Below are positions 43,604 through 52,345 of a stretch of DNA of 64,000 bases, in pieces (position 1 is the first letter of the stretch; every line of letters begins with the position of its first letter). Source of the stretch: Thermoleophilum album (GTDB lineage Bacteria; Actinomycetota; Thermoleophilia; Solirubrobacterales; Thermoleophilaceae); the NCBI RefSeq assembly GCF_028867705.1, contig NZ_CP066171.1:1612001-1676000 (forward strand). The letters run 5' to 3'. A program made the position numbers and the translations under genes. The notes below the pieces were generated by a model, which was not told the DNA's origin, made no database searches, and worked only from the letters and a program-made list of their open reading frames with translations.

Positions 43604-45019
43604 CTAGCGCACCACTTCGATCGTCGTCCTCTGTCCGGCCAGATAGTGGCCGGGGACGAGACACCAGAGCACGTAGCGACCCGGTCGCAGGGTGACCGTC
43701 ACCCGCTCCGTGGCGCAGGACCCCAGCATCCTGCCGCGCGCCAGGGCGGCAGCGGGCGACGGCTCGGCCCCCTTCATCGGAAGAGGGGCACGGCCGACAG
43801 CGAAGCGATGCATCGCTTGCCCGGCGTTGCGGACCACGAAGGTCACGCGGCCGGCCTTCACCGTATGGGCTGCCGGGCGCACGTACATCTCGCCGAGTTC
43901 GACCGCAACCTTGCCGCGGCCGAGCGCGCTCGACCGGGCTGCTCGCGAGCTGGCGCGCTCACCGTGTGAGCGGACGCTCGTCTCCGCTGCGCCGGCGGTC
44001 TGCAGGACGCCGACAGCACCCCGCGCCGCGTCAGCGAACGAGTGGTCGACGAACGGGTAGGCACCTTCCTCGTCGAGCGTGAACTCCACGTACCCGCCTT
44101 GCGAGGGCGCGAGGTTGATGGTCTGGCTCGAGCGGAAAACGGTGTTCTCGACGACCGCGCGATCGAACACCGTCCCGATCACGTGGAACGCGCTCCAGCG
44201 GTTCGGACCCCCGTTGAGAACCCACATCCGGATCCGCTCGCCGCGCCGAACGGTGATCGGCGCCTGCTTGTACTGGTTGGCGTAACCGTTGAAGGCGACG
44301 ACGTCGGGATTACGGGCGCCCATCTGCGCGAGATCGCCAGGGGCGCCCGGCTTGCCGAGGTAGTGCTCCTGCTGCGTCACCCACAGCTCGCGGTCGACCG
44401 GGGCCAGACCACGCGGCCTCACCACCATCATGCCCGCCATCCCGTTGCCCACGTGCCAGAGAACGGGCTGGGTGGCACAGTGATACATGAACACACCGGG
44501 GTGCTTGGCAGTGAACGCGATGACCTTTGTCTTGCCCGGCGCGACGTCGACGTAGTGACGACTCGGCGCCACCTCGGCCGAGTGGCAGTCGATCGAGTGC
44601 GGCATCGTCACGTGCATGGTGCGACCGCCGCCGTTCGTGAACTCGATCCGCACGCGATCGCCCTGGTTGACGACGATCGGTGGCGATGCCCCCGTCCCCG
44701 GATAGCTACGACCGTTGACCGTGTAACTCCACACCTCGGTCGGGGGCAGGTTCGGCGCCACCTTCACGACGTGCTGGGTGACGCCGACGCGAAACACCTT
44801 CACGGCACCGGGCGGGACGGACGGCAACGTTGGGTCTACGCGCTTGAAGCTCTCGTAGCGGATGTGTGCTTGCGCTCCTCGAGTCGCGCGCGCCGCTCGC
44901 GTCTGAGACGGTGCCGATGCGATCGCGGCGTCGCGACGCTCGCTGCTTTTCGCGATCGCGAAGAGCGCGATGATCAGGCTCAGGAGAGCCGCGAAGGCCG
45001 CCAAGCCACCCAAGATCAA
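43604..45019 (-). CDS. NirK-like multicopper protein with an extra C-terminal cupredoxin domain
   Basis: Predicted membrane-anchored, outward-facing copper protein. Residues 1-24 are a hydrophobic anchor. Cupredoxin 1 (about 75-205) has HSIDCHSAE and MYHCATQPVLWHVGNGMAG, matching type 1 ligands (His, Cys, His, Met) and two type 2 ligands plus the catalytic Asp of nitrite reductase. Cupredoxin 2 has FHVIGTVFDR and FVDHSF, which supplies the third type 2 His, but the catalytic His of classic NirK seems replaced by Val. A third cupredoxin (about 375-471) has MHRF and LWCLVPGHYLAGQ, so its axial Met looks like Gln. The TTG at 45019 is uncertain: the frame is open upstream and reads plausibly. Confidence 0.82.
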   Translation of the reverse strand: MILGGLAAFAALLSLIIALFAIAKSSERRDAAIASAPSQTRAARATRGAQAHIRYESFKRVDPTLPSVPPGAVKVFRVGVTQHVVKVAPNLPPTEVWSYTVNGRSYPGTGASPPIVVNQGDRVRIEFTNGGGRTMHVTMPHSIDCHSAEVAPSRHYVDVAPGKTKVIAFTAKHPGVFMYHCATQPVLWHVGNGMAGMMVVRPRGLAPVDRELWVTQQEHYLGKPGAPGDLAQMGARNPDVVAFNGYANQYKQAPITVRRGERIRMWVLNGGPNRWSAFHVIGTVFDRAVVENTVFRSSQTINLAPSQGGYVEFTLDEEGAYPFVDHSFADAARGAVGVLQTAGAAETSVRSHGERASSRAARSSALGRGKVAVELGEMYVRPAAHTVKAGRVTFVVRNAGQAMHRFAVGRAPLPMKGAEPSPAAALARGRMLGSCATERVTVTLRPGRYVLWCLVPGHYLAGQRTTIEVVR

Positions 45020-45147
45020 GGCGACCGTGGTTCGCGTCCACGTCCCAGTGCCGGCTCCTTCAGCAGCGGACTTGGCGTCCGCACCGTTTGGCTGCCGACA
45101 CCGCTCTGTTCGCTGGACGGTCTCGGAGGTGACAACGTGCTGGGCAC
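45016..45147 (-). CDS. Possible 43-residue leader ORF overlapping the NirK-like start
   Basis: GTG at 45147 follows a strong AAAGGAGG on the minus strand and opens a 43-codon Pro/Ser-rich frame. Its TGA overlaps the TTG start of the NirK-like gene (TTGA). The peptide itself looks unlike a folded protein. It may be a coupling leader. Alternatively, it marks a frameshift that separates the true start from the copper protein's own frame. Confidence 0.35.
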   Translation of the reverse strand: MPSTLSPPRPSSEQSGVGSQTVRTPSPLLKEPALGRGREPRSP

Positions 45148-45196
45148 CTCGACCCCTCCTTTCGGAAGACGTGCGGCCTTGTGCTTCAGGATCTGA

Positions 45197-45622
45197 CCCG
45201 CACGCGGTGCAACGGGGGCGGCGGCGCTCGAGCGGTTACTCGAAGCTGCTCGCACCGAGATCCACCCGCTCCGTCTTGCAGCGAGCCACAGCGCTCGCGA
45301 AGCGTTCGTAGACGACTTTCTGGCGCGGCTGCACGACGAGGGGGGACCGCTCGTCGAGCTCTTCGTTGCGAACAGTCAAATCGTGCGGCGCCTCGGAGCC
45401 GACGGGAGTGCCGATATCGGTGTCGCGGCGCGGCGCCCCGGCGCCACCCCCAACCCTTCCGTCGAAGAACGCGAGATCTGTCCCGACGAGCTTGTGTGTG
45501 CGGTGGCGCGCGCTCATCCGTGGGCCCTGCGGGGCACGATCGCTCTCGCCGAGCGCATAGCTGCAGCAGCGGCTCGAGCGCAAGCGGTCGGAACGGATGT
45601 CGACACGCCGCCTGCGACTTGA
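45197..45622 (+). pseudogene. LysR-type regulator remnant (ligand-binding domain only)
   Basis: The frame from 45197 to the TGA at 45620-45622 encodes a recognisable LysR effector-binding segment: LRLAASHSAREAFVDDFLA, VELFVANSQIVRRLGADG, ADIGVAARRPGATPNPS and CPDELVCAVARAHPWALRG. The helix-turn-helix half and the last third are missing. A stop codon at 45194 closes the frame upstream, and no start codon with a ribosome site precedes the homology. It lies divergent to the NirK-like gene, where an intact LysR regulator would be expected. I infer a decayed or truncated gene. Confidence 0.75.
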
Positions 45623-45697
45623 CCACGACTCGCCTTGCCCCCGGCCGGTGCAGCGCACGGCACCGCGGGCCCGGCACGACCGCGACCTTCTAGTTCG

Positions 45698-47176
45698 TCA
45701 ACCCGACCGCTGGTTGGGGTCGGCCGCCGCCTGTTCGACCGGCCGGCCTTCGCCGGGAGGCGGCGGCTCTGAAGAAGTCGTACGCCCGCTGTCGGCACGG
45801 TCGTCTTTCTGACCGTTGCGGCCGGGCTTGCGGCCGTCTTTCTGGCTCTCTGACGCTGGCTCTGGCTCGCCGCGGTGGTCGCGGATGCGGACCGCTTCGA
45901 CACGGTTCTCGCGCACCGACTCGACGCGCAGCGAAAACCCGTCGATGCGCACCAGGTCGCCCCGCTTCGGCAAACGACCGAGCTGACCGAAGACGTAGCC
46001 GCCGATCGAGTTGTAATCGCCCGGCTCGATCGCGAGATCGATGCCGTAGTCGCGCAGATCCGAGATCGGAACGTGCCCACGCACCCACCAGTCGCCGTTG
46101 CGCAAGCGGCGCACGCCGGTGACGACCGGATCGGTCTCGTCGGCGATCTCGCCGACGATCTCCTCGAGGATGTCCTCGACCGTAACGATCCCGACCGTCC
46201 GCCCGTACTCGTCGATCACGACCGCGAGCGACGCACGCTCGCCCTGAAGGTCGGCGAGCAGGTCGTCGAGCGGCTTCGTCTCGGGCACGATCAAAACGTC
46301 CTTGACGGCGTCGTCGATCGGTGCGTCAAACCCGTGCGTGAGCACGCGTCGCGCCAGCGAGTTGACGTGCACGACCCCGCGCACCTTGTCGGTCGAGCCC
46401 TGCTCGGTGACGACGAGGCGGGTGTGTCCCGAGTCGACACAGCGCTGCAGTGCAACACCCGCGCTTTCCGAGATGTCGCACGTGACGACAGCGGGGATCG
46501 GCGTCATCACGTGGTGCGCCTGCTGCTCGTGGAGGTGGAAGACGCCCGACAGCATCCCCGCCTCGCCCGGGTCGAGCTTCGCCGCGCGCAGTCCGCGCGC
46601 CACCAGGTACTTGAGCTCTTCGGCGGTTACGTCCTCCTCGAACTCCTTACGCGGATCGACACGCAGCAAGCGTAAAACGGAGTTGGTGGCACCATTGAGA
46701 ACGCGGACCGCAGGCCCGAAGATGGTGTTGAACCAGCCGAGCGGGCGCGCAAGCAACACCACCGAGCGCTCGGCGTGAACAACCGCGAACAGCTTCGGCA
46801 CCTGCTCGCCGAGCACGATATGCAGCGCGGTCACTACTACGTAGGCAAGCGTCACCGATAAACCCAGAGCGACAGCGTCGCCCAGCGTTCCGGTGAGCAG
46901 CGGCTCGACCAGCTTCGCCACCGCTGGCTCGCCAAGGAAACCGATGCCGATCGCGGTCATCGTGTTGCCGAGCTGGCAGGCCGCGAGGTACTGGTCGATG
47001 CGCTCGAGCTGGCGGAGCGCGACGCGAGCGCCGCCGCTGCCCTGCTTGGCGAGCTCCTCCAGGCGGCTTTGGCGCGCGCGCACGAGCGCGAACTCGGCAG
47101 CGACAAAAAAGCCGTTGAGAGCGATCAGGGCAAGTACGGCGAGAATCAGCAGCAGCGGCGTCAAGTCGCTGGCCAC
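45698..47176 (-). CDS. CNNM/CorC (hemolysin C-like) membrane protein with CBS domains
   Basis: A 492-residue protein. Residues 1-150 form the DUF21/CNNM membrane domain (LNGFFVAAEFALVRARQSRL, LGNTMTAIGIGFLGEP, VLGEQVPKLFAV). A tandem CBS pair follows (HVMTPIPAVV to YGRTVGIVTVEDILEEIVGE), then a CorC/HlyC domain (WWVRGHVPISDL, DYNSIGGYVFGQLGRLPKRG). The last 60 residues are charged and disordered. Relatives are linked to magnesium or sodium/magnesium transport; hemolysin is a historical name. It lies alone between the LysR remnant and the GGDEF gene, and nothing suggests an operon partner. Confidence 0.92.
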   Translation of the reverse strand: MASDLTPLLLILAVLALIALNGFFVAAEFALVRARQSRLEELAKQGSGGARVALRQLERIDQYLAACQLGNTMTAIGIGFLGEPAVAKLVEPLLTGTLGDAVALGLSVTLAYVVVTALHIVLGEQVPKLFAVVHAERSVVLLARPLGWFNTIFGPAVRVLNGATNSVLRLLRVDPRKEFEEDVTAEELKYLVARGLRAAKLDPGEAGMLSGVFHLHEQQAHHVMTPIPAVVTCDISESAGVALQRCVDSGHTRLVVTEQGSTDKVRGVVHVNSLARRVLTHGFDAPIDDAVKDVLIVPETKPLDDLLADLQGERASLAVVIDEYGRTVGIVTVEDILEEIVGEIADETDPVVTGVRRLRNGDWWVRGHVPISDLRDYGIDLAIEPGDYNSIGGYVFGQLGRLPKRGDLVRIDGFSLRVESVRENRVEAVRIRDHRGEPEPASESQKDGRKPGRNGQKDDRADSGRTTSSEPPPPGEGRPVEQAAADPNQRSG

Positions 47177-47271
47177 CTCCCCACCGACGGGGCCGACCCT
47201 GCGCTGTTCAGCGGCTCGCTACTTCGAGGCGGATCGTCGTCGCTCATCGGCGGAAGCTCACAAACACGCTA

Positions 47272-49560
47272 TCAGCTCGAGACGTTGGCGAACGGCGCTC
47301 CGGGGATCGACAGGGCAGCGTCGACAAGGTCGGGATCGAACTGCCGCCCACGCTCGCGGTCGAGCTCCTCCGCTACCTGCGCCGGTGTCAAGGCGCGCCG
47401 GTAGGGGCGATCGAGGGACATCGCCGCGATCGCCTCGGCGAGGTGGAGCAAACGCGCCGCGAGCGGGATGCTGTCGGCGCGCAAACCGTCGGGATAGCCG
47501 CAGCCGTCGAAGCGCTCGTGGTGCGAGCGCACGATCCGCGCCAGCTCGATCGCGCCGAGACCGCGCAAAAGCGCCTCCCCCGCCAGCGTGTGAACGCGCA
47601 CGAGCTCGTAGCCGCTGCGGTCGAGCGGCCGCTGCGAGCGCAGCATCTCCGGTGGCCATGCGAGCTTGCCGAGCGCCTGAACGCGGGCCGCGCGCTCGGC
47701 GAGGAGCGTCGTGTGCGCGTCGAGCTCGGCCTGGCGAGCGATTTCTCGCACCAGCCGCAGCGTCAACCGTGTGTGCGTCTCGCTCGCAGGGTCGCGCCGG
47801 TGGAGCGCCGCGACGAGAGCGGCAAGCTGGGGCCCCAACGCCTCCTCCACTGTGCGCTTGCTTCCCTGGGGTTGTGCTAGCCGGAGCCGATCGGCAGGCG
47901 CGTGCGGTCGTCGCGACGGGATCGCCGTCGCCTCCGCCTCGTCGCGATCCCCCGCCGCGCGCTGCTTGTCGCTCCCGCCGGCGCTCTTGTCGCTTGCGCC
48001 ACCCTCAATCACCGCCAGGCGGTGGCGCTCGGGCGCTCCCCGCGGACCCGACTGTGCCGCACCTCTCGCGCCGGCGCCGCTCCCAGGCCGATCGGCAAGC
48101 ACGGCGCGGTCCTTGCCCGCGCGTTTGGCCTTGTAGAGAGCCCCATCCGCCGCGGCGATCAGCTCGTCGCGGCTCGTGCCATGCACGCCCGCCTCGGCGA
48201 CACCCACGCTGATCGTCAGCTTCACGGGAGCGGCGATCGCTCGCACGCGCTCGCATAGGCGTGTCGCAGCACGCAGCGCGCTCGCTGCTTCGGTCGCCGG
48301 CATCACCACGGCGAACTCCTCGCCGCCGATGCGGAACGCTTCGTCGTCGCCGCGCGTACCGCTGCGCAGCGCATCGGCAACGGCACGCAAGGCGTCGTCG
48401 CCAACCGGATGCCCGTAACGATCGTTGATCTGCTTGAAGTCGTCGATGTCGAGGAGCGCGAGCGACAGCGGTGCCGAGCCGTGGGCGAGAAGTTCCTCGA
48501 GTCGCTCGTGGAAAGCGCGGTGGGCCGGCAGCCCGGTGAGCGAGTCGAGCCGCGCCTGTTCCTTCGTGTGTTCCCAGAGCAGCGCCCGGCGCAGCGCCAG
48601 CGCGCCGACGTCGGCGGCGTTGCGGACGACAAGATCGAGCTCCGATCCAGGCTCGGGCGCTGGCGAGGGGGCGACCGCGCCGAGCAGCTGGTCGCCGTCA
48701 CGCAGCTCGAGCAGGGCGACGTCCGCGGCGAGCGACGCCGCCGCGTCGCGCACCGGCAGCTGCTGCGGTATGCGCCCCGCCTCAGAGACGCGCGCGTCGA
48801 CGAGCTCCAGCAGCGCCCCGCGAGCGATGTAAACACCGCACGCCGACGCCCGCAGGCCGTCGCTGGCAGCGCGTGCCAGACATCTGGCGACCGCCTCGGG
48901 GTCGATCGCCGCGCTCAGCTCCACGGTCAGTTCGTGCAAGCGGCGCAGGCGCCGCAGCTGCGTTTCACGGGCTTGCCGCAACTGTTCGTTCTCGACGGCG
49001 GTGGCGATGCGGTAGGCGACCGCACGCAGCTCCGCCTCGTCGGCGCGCGAAAAGGGCTCGTCGGCGCGGCGGCCTACAACAATCACCCCGACCTCGCGGC
49101 TACCGACGAGCCGTGTCCAGGCGACGTGCGCGAGGCCGTAGCCGGCGAGCCAGCTCGGTAGCAGCATGTCGCCCATCGACACGAGCACCGCGTCGCGCGA
49201 CAGCGCGGCACGTAGCTCGTCGCCGAGCGGCACCGGCCGCTCCGGCGAGGCGTGGGCGGCGAGACCCCAGCGAGAGGCGATCGCGAGGTCGTCGTCGGGC
49301 CCGACCAGCACCACGCATATGTCGGCTGAAAAGAGCGACGCGATGTCGGTCGCGGCGAGCTCGAGCGGCGCGCCGCGGCCGGGATCGGAACGGCCGAGCA
49401 GCGACACGACCTGAGCCAGCCGTGTCGCCCGCATCAACGCCTGGCTCGCGCGGCGTTCGACGTCGGCAAGGCGGGTGCGCAAACGCTCGTTCTCCTCGCG
49501 CAGCCGCAGAAGAGCCTGCTCCCACCCATCCTCCGAGCTGCGAAGGGGGGCCTGGTGCAT
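47272..49560 (-). CDS. GAF-GGDEF protein with a degenerate HD-GYP domain
   Basis: A 762-residue cytoplasmic signalling protein. It has an N-terminal coiled coil, one or two GAF-like sensor domains (about 60-330), a GGDEF domain with an intact GGEEF at residues 412-416 (LTGLPAHRAFHERLEELL before it), a 90-residue Ala/Arg-rich linker, and a C-terminal HD-GYP-like domain. The last keeps VHTLAGEALL and HHERFDGCGYPDGLR, but the HD pair is replaced by QALGK near residue 626 and a later AD by AEAIAAM. It probably makes cyclic-di-GMP but is unlikely to degrade it. The FIST gene ends 13 bases upstream. Confidence 0.9.
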   Translation of the reverse strand: MHQAPLRSSEDGWEQALLRLREENERLRTRLADVERRASQALMRATRLAQVVSLLGRSDPGRGAPLELAATDIASLFSADICVVLVGPDDDLAIASRWGLAAHASPERPVPLGDELRAALSRDAVLVSMGDMLLPSWLAGYGLAHVAWTRLVGSREVGVIVVGRRADEPFSRADEAELRAVAYRIATAVENEQLRQARETQLRRLRRLHELTVELSAAIDPEAVARCLARAASDGLRASACGVYIARGALLELVDARVSEAGRIPQQLPVRDAAASLAADVALLELRDGDQLLGAVAPSPAPEPGSELDLVVRNAADVGALALRRALLWEHTKEQARLDSLTGLPAHRAFHERLEELLAHGSAPLSLALLDIDDFKQINDRYGHPVGDDALRAVADALRSGTRGDDEAFRIGGEEFAVVMPATEAASALRAATRLCERVRAIAAPVKLTISVGVAEAGVHGTSRDELIAAADGALYKAKRAGKDRAVLADRPGSGAGARGAAQSGPRGAPERHRLAVIEGGASDKSAGGSDKQRAAGDRDEAEATAIPSRRPHAPADRLRLAQPQGSKRTVEEALGPQLAALVAALHRRDPASETHTRLTLRLVREIARQAELDAHTTLLAERAARVQALGKLAWPPEMLRSQRPLDRSGYELVRVHTLAGEALLRGLGAIELARIVRSHHERFDGCGYPDGLRADSIPLAARLLHLAEAIAAMSLDRPYRRALTPAQVAEELDRERGRQFDPDLVDAALSIPGAPFANVSS

Positions 49561-49573
49561 CTCGCCGCCCCTC

Positions 49574-50863
49574 TCAAGCGGACAGCGCGAGCACCGCGAC
49601 GCTCGCGTTGTGGAAGCCCGTGCTGCCGGTTACCCGCCCGAACTCGCCGTAGGTGAAGAACCCGCAGAGCCGGCTCGTACCGCAGGCGCTCGCTATCCGC
49701 CGCGGCTCCTCGACTACGGCGTGCCCGAGGATCGGCTTGCGCGCTGCACACGAGAAAGCAAGCACGGTCGCGGCTGGCCCGGCGAGCTCGCCACGCGCTT
49801 GACGCGCCGCCTCCTCGGCGCCCTCCAGCAACTCCTCCGCGCTCGCCTCCATCACCTGCACCACCGTGTTCTCGGGGACATAGGCGAACATCGCCAACCC
49901 GCCATCGGTGGCGTCCAGCACGTGCCGCACGTCGTAGCGCCCGCGGGCGTTCGGTATTCCGAGCGGGTGGTCCATCGCGAACGTCGCGAACGGCTGAGCG
50001 TCAGGGAGCGGGCGGTCGCGCGCCTCGAGGTAGGCGTCTCGTGCCGGTCTGCCCTCGAGTTCGACGATCACGTTCCCCGCGGCACGCGTGACGAGCATCG
50101 GGGCGCTCGCCGGGCGCCAACCGTGGGCGACACCGACGCCGATCGGGTCGCTCGACTCGATCCAGAGCGCGACCACGCTGTTGGTGCTGGCGCCATCGGC
50201 GTACTGCCACGTGCGGGTGATGCGCAGGTCGTCTCCCGCCGCTCCGCCGACGATCGGCACCGCGGCGCCCGTCACCTCGTAGGCACCGCGAACGATCTCG
50301 CGCTGGTCGCCGGCGAGACCGTCGCTGAGCAGCACGAGCGCGGCGTGTCGGCCCTTGCCTTCGGCGGTCGCCTGCGCCCGCGCCTGCTCGGCGGCAGCGC
50401 GTGCCGCACCGGCCAGCTCGCAGCCGAGATCGCAGCGAGCGATCCCGAGACGGAGACGTCGCGACGAGAGATGCACGGCGCAGCACCCCGTCGCGATGGT
50501 GGCCGCGGCAGTGAAGGCACCGTCGCTCGAGCAAGCCACAAGGCGCGCCGGCGACACCGCGTCGGCAGCACGCTCGAACGCGCCCACAGGGTCTTGGAAG
50601 CCTGCGCTGAAGAGCACCACCGCATCACCCGCTTGCAGGTCGCGCCCGGCCAGCGCTCGCTCCACCGCTTCTTGAGCGGCACGGAGAGGATCGTCCGCCT
50701 CCGAGATTCCGACGCCGCTTGCGCTGCGGTGCGCCGACAGCTGCGCGAGGTCTGCTCCCTCGCCCCCACCGCTACATCGATCGCGACGATCGGAGCGTGG
50801 CACCGCACGCGCACGGTGGTCGAGCGCAGAGCCGGGGCCCTCGTAGCGGGAAGGTTCGGTCAT
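49574..50863 (-). CDS. FIST-domain sensory protein
   Basis: A 429-residue soluble sensor with FIST_N (VVLFSAGFQDPVGAFERAAD, VACSSDGAFTAAATIATGC, VLLSDGLAGDQREIVRGAYE) and FIST_C (RGRYDVRHVLDATDGGLAMF, ETTVQ-like PENTVVQVMEAS, CGFFTYGEFG near the end). FIST domains are proposed to sense small molecules such as amino acids. The ATG at 50863 (MTEPSRYEG) is the most likely start. The GGDEF gene begins 13 bases after its stop, which strongly suggests that FIST input controls the cyclase. Confidence 0.88.
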   Translation of the reverse strand: MTEPSRYEGPGSALDHRARAVPRSDRRDRCSGGGEGADLAQLSAHRSASGVGISEADDPLRAAQEAVERALAGRDLQAGDAVVLFSAGFQDPVGAFERAADAVSPARLVACSSDGAFTAAATIATGCCAVHLSSRRLRLGIARCDLGCELAGAARAAAEQARAQATAEGKGRHAALVLLSDGLAGDQREIVRGAYEVTGAAVPIVGGAAGDDLRITRTWQYADGASTNSVVALWIESSDPIGVGVAHGWRPASAPMLVTRAAGNVIVELEGRPARDAYLEARDRPLPDAQPFATFAMDHPLGIPNARGRYDVRHVLDATDGGLAMFAYVPENTVVQVMEASAEELLEGAEEAARQARGELAGPAATVLAFSCAARKPILGHAVVEEPRRIASACGTSRLCGFFTYGEFGRVTGSTGFHNASVAVLALSA

Positions 50864-51102
50864 GACGGCATCCGGGCGGCCGCGGGCCGTCGCCTCGGTC
50901 GTGCGAGGACGGCCGCTACGGCCGGCCTTGCCGCTTATCGTCGACCGGGCAAAAGAGCGCTTTAGAGCGGCACGCCGATACCGACAAAGCTCCGAGCCGC
51001 GGCGACCGAAAACATCGGCCACCGGTCACTTCGGCGACTGGCCGCCGCGGCGACACCACCCGCGCGCCACCGCTCTACCGGCCGCTAGCGCGCCTGACCG
51101 CT

Positions 51103-51387
51103 CTATTGGTCGGTGATCTCGTCGATCCGCCGCGCGAGTTCGAAGTCGCGCTCGGTCAGCCCGCCGGCCGAATGGGTGGTGAGCGTGAGACGCAACCGGT
51201 CCCACGAGATCGCGACATCGGGATGATGGTTCAGCTCGTCGGCGACCTCAGCGATCCGCGCAAGCATCCGCACCGAACCGGCGAAATCGCCGCAACGCAA
51301 CTCTTTGACGATCGTTTCCCCCTCGCGTCGCCAACCGGCGAGCGTCGCAAGTCGCTGGGCGATCGCGGAATCGTCGAGACGTGCCAT
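51103..51387 (-). CDS. phhB: Pterin-4a-carbinolamine dehydratase
   Basis: A 94-residue enzyme or DCoH-type protein that dehydrates 4a-hydroxytetrahydrobiopterin. The signature is complete: DELNHHPDVAISWDRLRLTL with both His, then THSAGGLTERDFELARRID. No phenylalanine hydroxylase gene is nearby. The ATG at 51387 is only 13 bases from the divergent GTG of the BtuF-like gene, so the two promoters must overlap the coding starts or one start lies further in. Confidence 0.92.
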   Translation of the reverse strand: MARLDDSAIAQRLATLAGWRREGETIVKELRCGDFAGSVRMLARIAEVADELNHHPDVAISWDRLRLTLTTHSAGGLTERDFELARRIDEITDQ

Positions 51388-51400
51388 CTTTGACTCCGGC

Positions 51401-52327
51401 GTGAAGATCGTTTCGCTGGTTCCCTCGGCCACGGAAGCGCTATTCGCGCTCGGGCTCGGCGCGCAAGTGGTTGGCGTGACGCACGAGTGCGACTACCCGC
51501 CCGAAGCGGAAGCGCTGCCCAAGCTAACGCGCAGCGTACTCCCTCCCGGCCTCCCCGCGCGCGAGATCGACCGGCGCGTGCAGGAAACCCTAGGCGGCGG
51601 GCAAGCGATCTACGAGCTCGACGCTGCGCTGCTCGCCGCACTGCAGCCCGACCTGATCGTCACCCAGGAGGTCTGCACCGTCTGCGCCGTCTCCTACAAC
51701 GACGTGCTGGCGGTGGCGGCACGCGTCGAGTCGCGCCCACGCGTGCTCGCGCTCGATCCAGCGACGCTCGGCGAGGCGTTGGCCGACATCGAGCGTCTGG
51801 CCGAAGCCTGCGGCGTGCCGGAGCGCGGCAAGGAGCTCGCCGACGAGCTCGGTCGGCGCATCGAGCGGGTAGAGCGCGCCACGGCGGGTGTCGGGCGACG
51901 CCCGCGCGTCGTCGCTCTCGAGTGGCTCGATCCGCCGTGGATCGCCGGACACTGGGTTCCCCAGATGATCGCCCTGGCCGGCGGCGAGGACGTGCTCGGC
52001 ATGCCGGGAGAGCCGTCGCGACGCGCCACGTGGGAGGAGATCGCGCTCGCCGCCCCCGAAGTGGTGGTGGTGATGCCGTGCGGCTACCGCGTCGAGCAAG
52101 CTGGCAGCGAAGCGCTGCGCATGCACGACGCGCTCGCGCCGCTCGGCGCGCGGGTCGTCGCTGTCGACGCCTCGGCCTACTTCTCGCGTCCCGGCCCGCG
52201 CCTCGCCGACGGGATCGAGCTACTCGGCCACATGCTGCATCGCGAGCTTGTGGCCAGCCCCGGTCGGGGACGCGCGGTCGAGGTCGATCTCGCCCGCGCT
52301 GGTGCGGCGCCGAGCCAGCGCCGCTAG
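51401..52327 (+). CDS. Signal-less BtuF-like (Fe3+/B12 ABC-binding fold) protein
   Basis: A 308-residue periplasmic-binding-fold protein without a signal peptide. The helical-backbone type III binding fold is apparent: KIVSLVPSATEALFALGLGA, GVTHECDYPPEA, LQPDLIVTQEVCTVCAV and LEWLDPPWIAGHWVPQMIAL. The motif TQEVCTVCAV is typical of the cytoplasmic cobalamin-binding-like group. No transporter subunits are adjacent. The GTG at 51401 begins directly with the fold. Ligand unproven. Confidence 0.88.
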   Translation: MKIVSLVPSATEALFALGLGAQVVGVTHECDYPPEAEALPKLTRSVLPPGLPAREIDRRVQETLGGGQAIYELDAALLAALQPDLIVTQEVCTVCAVSYNDVLAVAARVESRPRVLALDPATLGEALADIERLAEACGVPERGKELADELGRRIERVERATAGVGRRPRVVALEWLDPPWIAGHWVPQMIALAGGEDVLGMPGEPSRRATWEEIALAAPEVVVVMPCGYRVEQAGSEALRMHDALAPLGARVVAVDASAYFSRPGPRLADGIELLGHMLHRELVASPGRGRAVEVDLARAGAAPSQRR

Positions 52328-52345
52328 CGACGGGTGGCAGCGGGA

